Below, in pieces: positions 5,557 to 7,873 of a stretch of 7,873 nt of DNA; position 1 is the stretch's first letter, and every line of letters begins with the position of its first letter. Below the pieces are notes generated by a model, which was not told the origin of the DNA, made no database searches, and was given only the letters and a program-made list of their open reading frames with translations. The position numbers were made by a program, and so were the translations under genes. Location: the NCBI GenBank assembly GCA_002168195.1, contig NHBP01000117.1, forward strand, positions 1-7,873, given 5' to 3'. The DNA comes from Planctomycetaceae bacterium TMED10. GTDB lineage: Bacteria; Planctomycetota; Planctomycetia; Pirellulales; UBA7805.

Positions 5557-5577
5557 ATTACTGGAACGGAAACCGGG

Positions 5578-7374
5578 TCAATCATCTGCTCGCAGCTCTA
5601 ATTTGTCCCAGCGCTTAAAAGCGGCCTTTAGGCTCTGTTCACACTCGATCAAGCGAGCTTTCTTGGTGCTTAGAATATCCGCCGGCTGTTTGTAGTAATC
5701 GGGATCCGCCATCAGCTCGTGAAGCTCTGCAATCTCTTTTTCCAATTGCTCGATCGTGTCGGGCAACTGCTTCAATTCCTGCTTCTCTTTGAAGCCGAGA
5801 GGTTTATTTTTTGGAGAGGCAGATTCGCGTGCCCTGTTCTTCGCCTTCTTCTTTGATGCGTTCGACGAGGCCACGCTTCCCGTCTTCGATTTCTGCCGCA
5901 GCCAGTCGTCATAACCTCCGTCATATTCACGCACCCCGTCCTCCTCAAAGACAATCGTGCTGGTCACAACATTATTCAAGAACGTTCGATCATGGCTGAC
6001 CACCAGCACCGTACCCTGATAGTCGACAAGTCGGGCTTCAAGCAGTTCCAGCGTTTCAGCGTCCAGGTCATTGGTCGGTTCGTCCAGCACAATCACATTG
6101 GCGGGCTTGGCAAACAACTTGGCCAGCAAAATCCGATTTCGCTCTCCGCCGGAGAGGAATCGGACCTCGGTCCTGGCGCGTTCCGGTGCAAACAGAAAAT
6201 CTTGCAAGTAACCAAGGACATGTCGCTCTCGACCATTGATTGTGACCATTGAGGATCCTTCCCCAACGTTATCCTCGACACTTTCCCGCTCGTTGAGTTG
6301 GTCTCGCAATTGATCGAAATAAGCCACTTGGAGATTGGTGCCGAGACGAACCGACCCCGACTGGGGCTGGAGCGTTCCGAGTATTAATCGCAGCAGGGTC
6401 GTTTTCCCGACACCGTTGAGCCCAATCAAGCCGACCTTGTCTCCCCGAACAATGGTTGCTGAAAACTTCTCAACGATTCTATGGCCCGGGTAGGCAAAGC
6501 TGATGTCGTCGACCTCGGCAACCAGGTTACCGCTCCGCTGACCTTCCTGAATCTGAATCCGAGCCTGCCCGACCTGCTCTCGGCGATCCTGGCGTTGACT
6601 ACGCATCTTTTTGAGTGCGCGAACGCGGCCTTCATTCCGGGTCCTGCGGGCCTTGATCCCTTGCCTGATCCATTTTTCTTCTTGCTGCAAGCGTTTGTCG
6701 AACAGCGCGTTCTGTTTCTCCTCGGCAGCGAGCACAGCTTCCTTTCTCGCAAGGAAGGTCTCGTAGTCACAAGACCAGTCGAACAAACGTCCCCGGTCAA
6801 TTTCGAGAATTCGGGTTGCCAGGGATCGAAGAAACGTACGGTCGTGCGTGACGAACAGAATGGCGTTAGGCCAAGCCGAGAGAAAACCCTCGAGCCAATT
6901 GATCGATTCGATGTCGAGGTGGTTGGTCGGTTCGTCCAATAAGAGCAAGTCGGGTTTTGAGACGAGCGCCCTGGCCAACAACACACGACGCTTCATTCCG
7001 GATGACTGGGTTTCAAAATCTGCACTCAACTCAAGTTTCATCCGTGAAGCAATCTGTTCGACCGACTGCTGTGCTTCCCACTCGGGCAGGTCATCGCCTT
7101 TATGCCCTTGCTGGATAATAGGGCCGACCTTACCTTTGAGATCGGCCGGTACGCCCTGCGGAAGTAGCGTGATGTTTGTGCCGGGGTCCGTGATAAGTGT
7201 CCCTGAGTCAGGTTGTTCTTGTCCGACAATGAGACGCATCAGGGTGGTCTTCCCGGCTCCATTGCGTCCGAGCAAACCGATGCGCTGTTTGGCTTCGATT
7301 CGACACTCCACTTCATCGAACAGCGGTGGTCCGCTGTAGGCAATCGAGAGATCGTTTAGTTGAACGAGTGACAT
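5578..7374 (-). CDS. uup: ABC-F family ATPase Uup
   Basis: Cytosolic duplicated ABC ATPase without membrane domain, of the ABC-F group whose members act on ribosomes; Uup is also linked to transposon excision and branched DNA in E. coli. 598 residues (E. coli Uup about 635). ABC domain 1: Walker A GRNGAGKTT 36-44, signature SSGM 124-127, Walker B with DEPTNHLD 147-154, switch His177. Linker about 200-280 with the conserved WIRQGIKARRTRNEGRVRALK. ABC domain 2: Walker A GLNGVGKTT 318-326, LSGGE 407-411, DEPTNDLD 431-438. The C-terminal coiled coil (about 525-598, LPDTIEQLEKEIAELHELM...AFKRWDKLE) is the Uup DNA-binding domain type and separates it from EttA and other ABC-F members. Start at ATG 7374; a TTG one codon earlier is also in frame. 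The ribosome site (GGA) is weak. The first signature motif departs from LSGG. Confidence 0.97.
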   Translation of the reverse strand: MSLVQLNDLSIAYSGPPLFDEVECRIEAKQRIGLLGRNGAGKTTLMRLIVGQEQPDSGTLITDPGTNITLLPQGVPADLKGKVGPIIQQGHKGDDLPEWEAQQSVEQIASRMKLELSADFETQSSGMKRRVLLARALVSKPDLLLLDEPTNHLDIESINWLEGFLSAWPNAILFVTHDRTFLRSLATRILEIDRGRLFDWSCDYETFLARKEAVLAAEEKQNALFDKRLQQEEKWIRQGIKARRTRNEGRVRALKKMRSQRQDRREQVGQARIQIQEGQRSGNLVAEVDDISFAYPGHRIVEKFSATIVRGDKVGLIGLNGVGKTTLLRLILGTLQPQSGSVRLGTNLQVAYFDQLRDQLNERESVEDNVGEGSSMVTINGRERHVLGYLQDFLFAPERARTEVRFLSGGERNRILLAKLFAKPANVIVLDEPTNDLDAETLELLEARLVDYQGTVLVVSHDRTFLNNVVTSTIVFEEDGVREYDGGYDDWLRQKSKTGSVASSNASKKKAKNRARESASPKNKPLGFKEKQELKQLPDTIEQLEKEIAELHELMADPDYYKQPADILSTKKARLIECEQSLKAAFKRWDKLELRADD

Positions 7375-7395
7375 CAATATCCAGTTGCGTTAAAG

Positions 7396-7415
7396 AGGGC
7401 GGTCGTTATCGCCCT
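7396..7415 (-). promoter_or_regulatory. Hairpin in the uup leader
   Basis: In minus-strand RNA AGGGCG (7415-7410) and CGCCCT (7401-7396) form a six-pair stem with an eight-base loop, ending 21 bases before ATG 7374. Only a short TCTTT follows. It may be a weak terminator or a translational control element of uup. Confidence 0.35.
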
Positions 7416-7446
7416 TAAAAAAAGCGAGACCACGAGACCAATCAAT

Positions 7447-7470
7447 AAAAAACCGAAACGGGCTTCCCGT
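7447..7470 (-). terminator. Probable intrinsic terminator after the ABC exporter unit
   Basis: On the minus strand ACGGG-AAG-CCCGT (7470-7458) is followed after five bases by T6 (7452-7447). The stem is short but GC-rich. It would separate exporter transcripts, including remnant D, from uup. Confidence 0.5.
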
Positions 7471-7612
7471 CATCTCGTAGTTCCAGAGACAACCGTTTGG
7501 AGATCAGGCCAGGATACCCGCGGAACGGACTGGGGGCCAGTCGGCTGCGACACGTGCTCTAGCGGCCGGTAATAGAGGGGCGTGTTGACTGAGGGCACAC
7601 TTTCAAGGGCAC

Positions 7613-7684
7613 CTACCGGCGCCTTCTACGCGGCAGCAGTGCCAAGCCCAAGAGAACTAAGAAATTCGCAGCCAGAGTTCCAAA
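7613..7684 (-). pseudogene. Orphan PEP-CTERM tail with intact Arg end (copy D)
   Basis: The minus strand reads FGT, then LAANFLVLLGLALLPRRRRR, then TAG. The hydrophobic block between the decayed VPEP position and Pro-Arg is again 13 residues, and the five-Arg end plus stop is complete. The VPEP box is lost, though GTGCCTGA (VP plus part of E) appears about 15 bases upstream in another frame, consistent with an indel. It lies 45 bases after the ABC exporter's TAA and in the exporter's frame. No start codon, ribosome site or gene body is visible. Confidence 0.65.
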
Positions 7685-7729
7685 CTTTGTCAGGCACCCG
7701 TTGTTTGTTCTTAGCTCACGAAAAACTGA

Positions 7730-7873
7730 TTATTTGGTCTTGGTCACTCTGTGGTTACGCATTTGCAGCATGACCATCTCTTGATACCTGCCACCTTTTT
7801 CGAGCAATTGATCGTGGCTTCCTACTTCGAGAATACGTCCACCTTCGAGCACGACGATCTTATCGGCACCAGC
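7730..7873 (-). CDS. ABC exporter, fused permease/ATPase type, C-terminal fragment
   Basis: Only the last 47 residues are in the window; the gene continues off the right edge. The piece AGADKIVVLEGGRILEVGSH, followed by DQLLEKGGRYQEMVMLQ, is the conserved end of the nucleotide-binding domain in MsbA/LmrA-like exporters, following the switch His (which is outside). Such proteins are inner-membrane dimers that export lipids, peptides or drugs; the substrate cannot be told. The tail ends NHRVTKTK and TAA 7732-7730. It is upstream of uup on the same strand but about 355 bases away with a probable terminator between, so they are likely separate units. Confidence 0.92.
   Translation of the reverse strand, partial: AGADKIVVLEGGRILEVGSHDQLLEKGGRYQEMVMLQMRNHRVTKTK

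Larger units (their letters stand above)
5374..5557 (+). ncRNA. Candidate structured small RNA ending in an intrinsic terminator
   Basis: On the plus strand a consensus TTGACA (5374-5379) is followed by three 13-base repeats (5405-5438), hairpin CGCTAT/ATAGCG (5462-5467, 5476-5481), hairpin CGTAACC/GGTTACG (5480-5486, 5501-5507) and a strong terminator (5517-5556). The two middle hairpins overlap at two bases, so they adjoin or compete. No plus-strand protein gene precedes the terminator, so a non-coding transcript is the simplest reason for it. The -10 element is poor and no known RNA family is recognised. Confidence 0.4.
7375..7612. other. uup leader and intergenic region
   Basis: Together with remnant D this is a 355-base stretch without an intact gene. 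It holds a hairpin 21 bases before the uup start (AGGGCG 7396-7401 with CGCCCT 7410-7415), the terminator-like hairpin at 7447-7470, and a GAGACCA direct repeat at 7426-7439. 7471-7612 shows nothing I can interpret. Confidence 0.4.

Noticed and set aside
6481..7339. Long plus-strand frames opposite uup
   Set aside because: Antisense shadows of the well-supported Uup coding sequence.
7582..7773. Plus-strand 63-codon frame
   Set aside because: It overlaps the PEP-CTERM remnant D and the exporter's C-terminus in antisense and has no coding features.
1..7873. CRISPR array, tRNA, rRNA, insertion sequence or transposase
   Set aside because: No spaced direct-repeat array, cloverleaf-like region, rRNA stretch or transposase motif was found on either strand by reading.

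Overview
The window looks like a Gram-negative chromosome segment of roughly 50% GC. A protein with a VPEP sorting tail plus an EF-hand (dockerin-type) loop, dense use of GTG starts, a secreted choloylglycine-hydrolase-family enzyme and scattered PEP-CTERM tail sequences suggest a planctomycete (Pirellulales-like) or another exosortase-encoding bacterium. No rRNA, tRNA or taxon-specific gene is present, so this placement is an inference.

Layout, left to right. 1-955 (minus, runs off the left edge): a PEP-CTERM-sorted secreted protein starting at GTG. 956-1123: leader with a small ORF and hairpins. 1124-2209 (minus): secreted Ntn-hydrolase of the choloylglycine hydrolase/penicillin acylase family, with the start moved to GTG 2209 on Shine-Dalgarno evidence. 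2302-2760 (minus): unrecognised basic protein. 2998-3963 (plus): CorA-type divalent-metal channel, the only convincing plus-strand gene. 4190-4534 (minus): His-rich duplicated metal-binding protein. 4799-5173 (minus): lipoprotein with four 24-residue MORN_2/YwqK-type repeats. 5174-5577: gene-poor stretch with an antisense-oriented terminator, a candidate structured RNA and a broken PEP-CTERM mini-gene. 5578-7374 (minus): Uup ABC-F ATPase. 7375-7729: leader, hairpins and a PEP-CTERM tail. 7730-7873 (minus, runs off the right edge): C-terminus of an ABC exporter.

The most unusual signal is a set of four orphan PEP-CTERM tails in intergenic DNA on the minus strand (about 4097-4159, 4715-4786, 5271-5345, 7613-7684). 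Each has the same 13-residue hydrophobic spacing before the Pro-Arg block as the intact tail at the left edge. Two carry internal stop codons, one still ends in five Arg and a stop. Three lie 12-45 nt after the stop codon of an unrelated gene, without room for a gene body, and all four are in the reading frame of the ORF just upstream. They look like decayed paralogues or a dispersed tail cassette; I do not know of a description of such an arrangement.

Functionally the window is mixed: metal handling (CorA, His-rich protein), cell-surface or exported proteins (PEP-CTERM protein, hydrolase, lipoprotein) and ABC ATPases. I see no single operon linking them.
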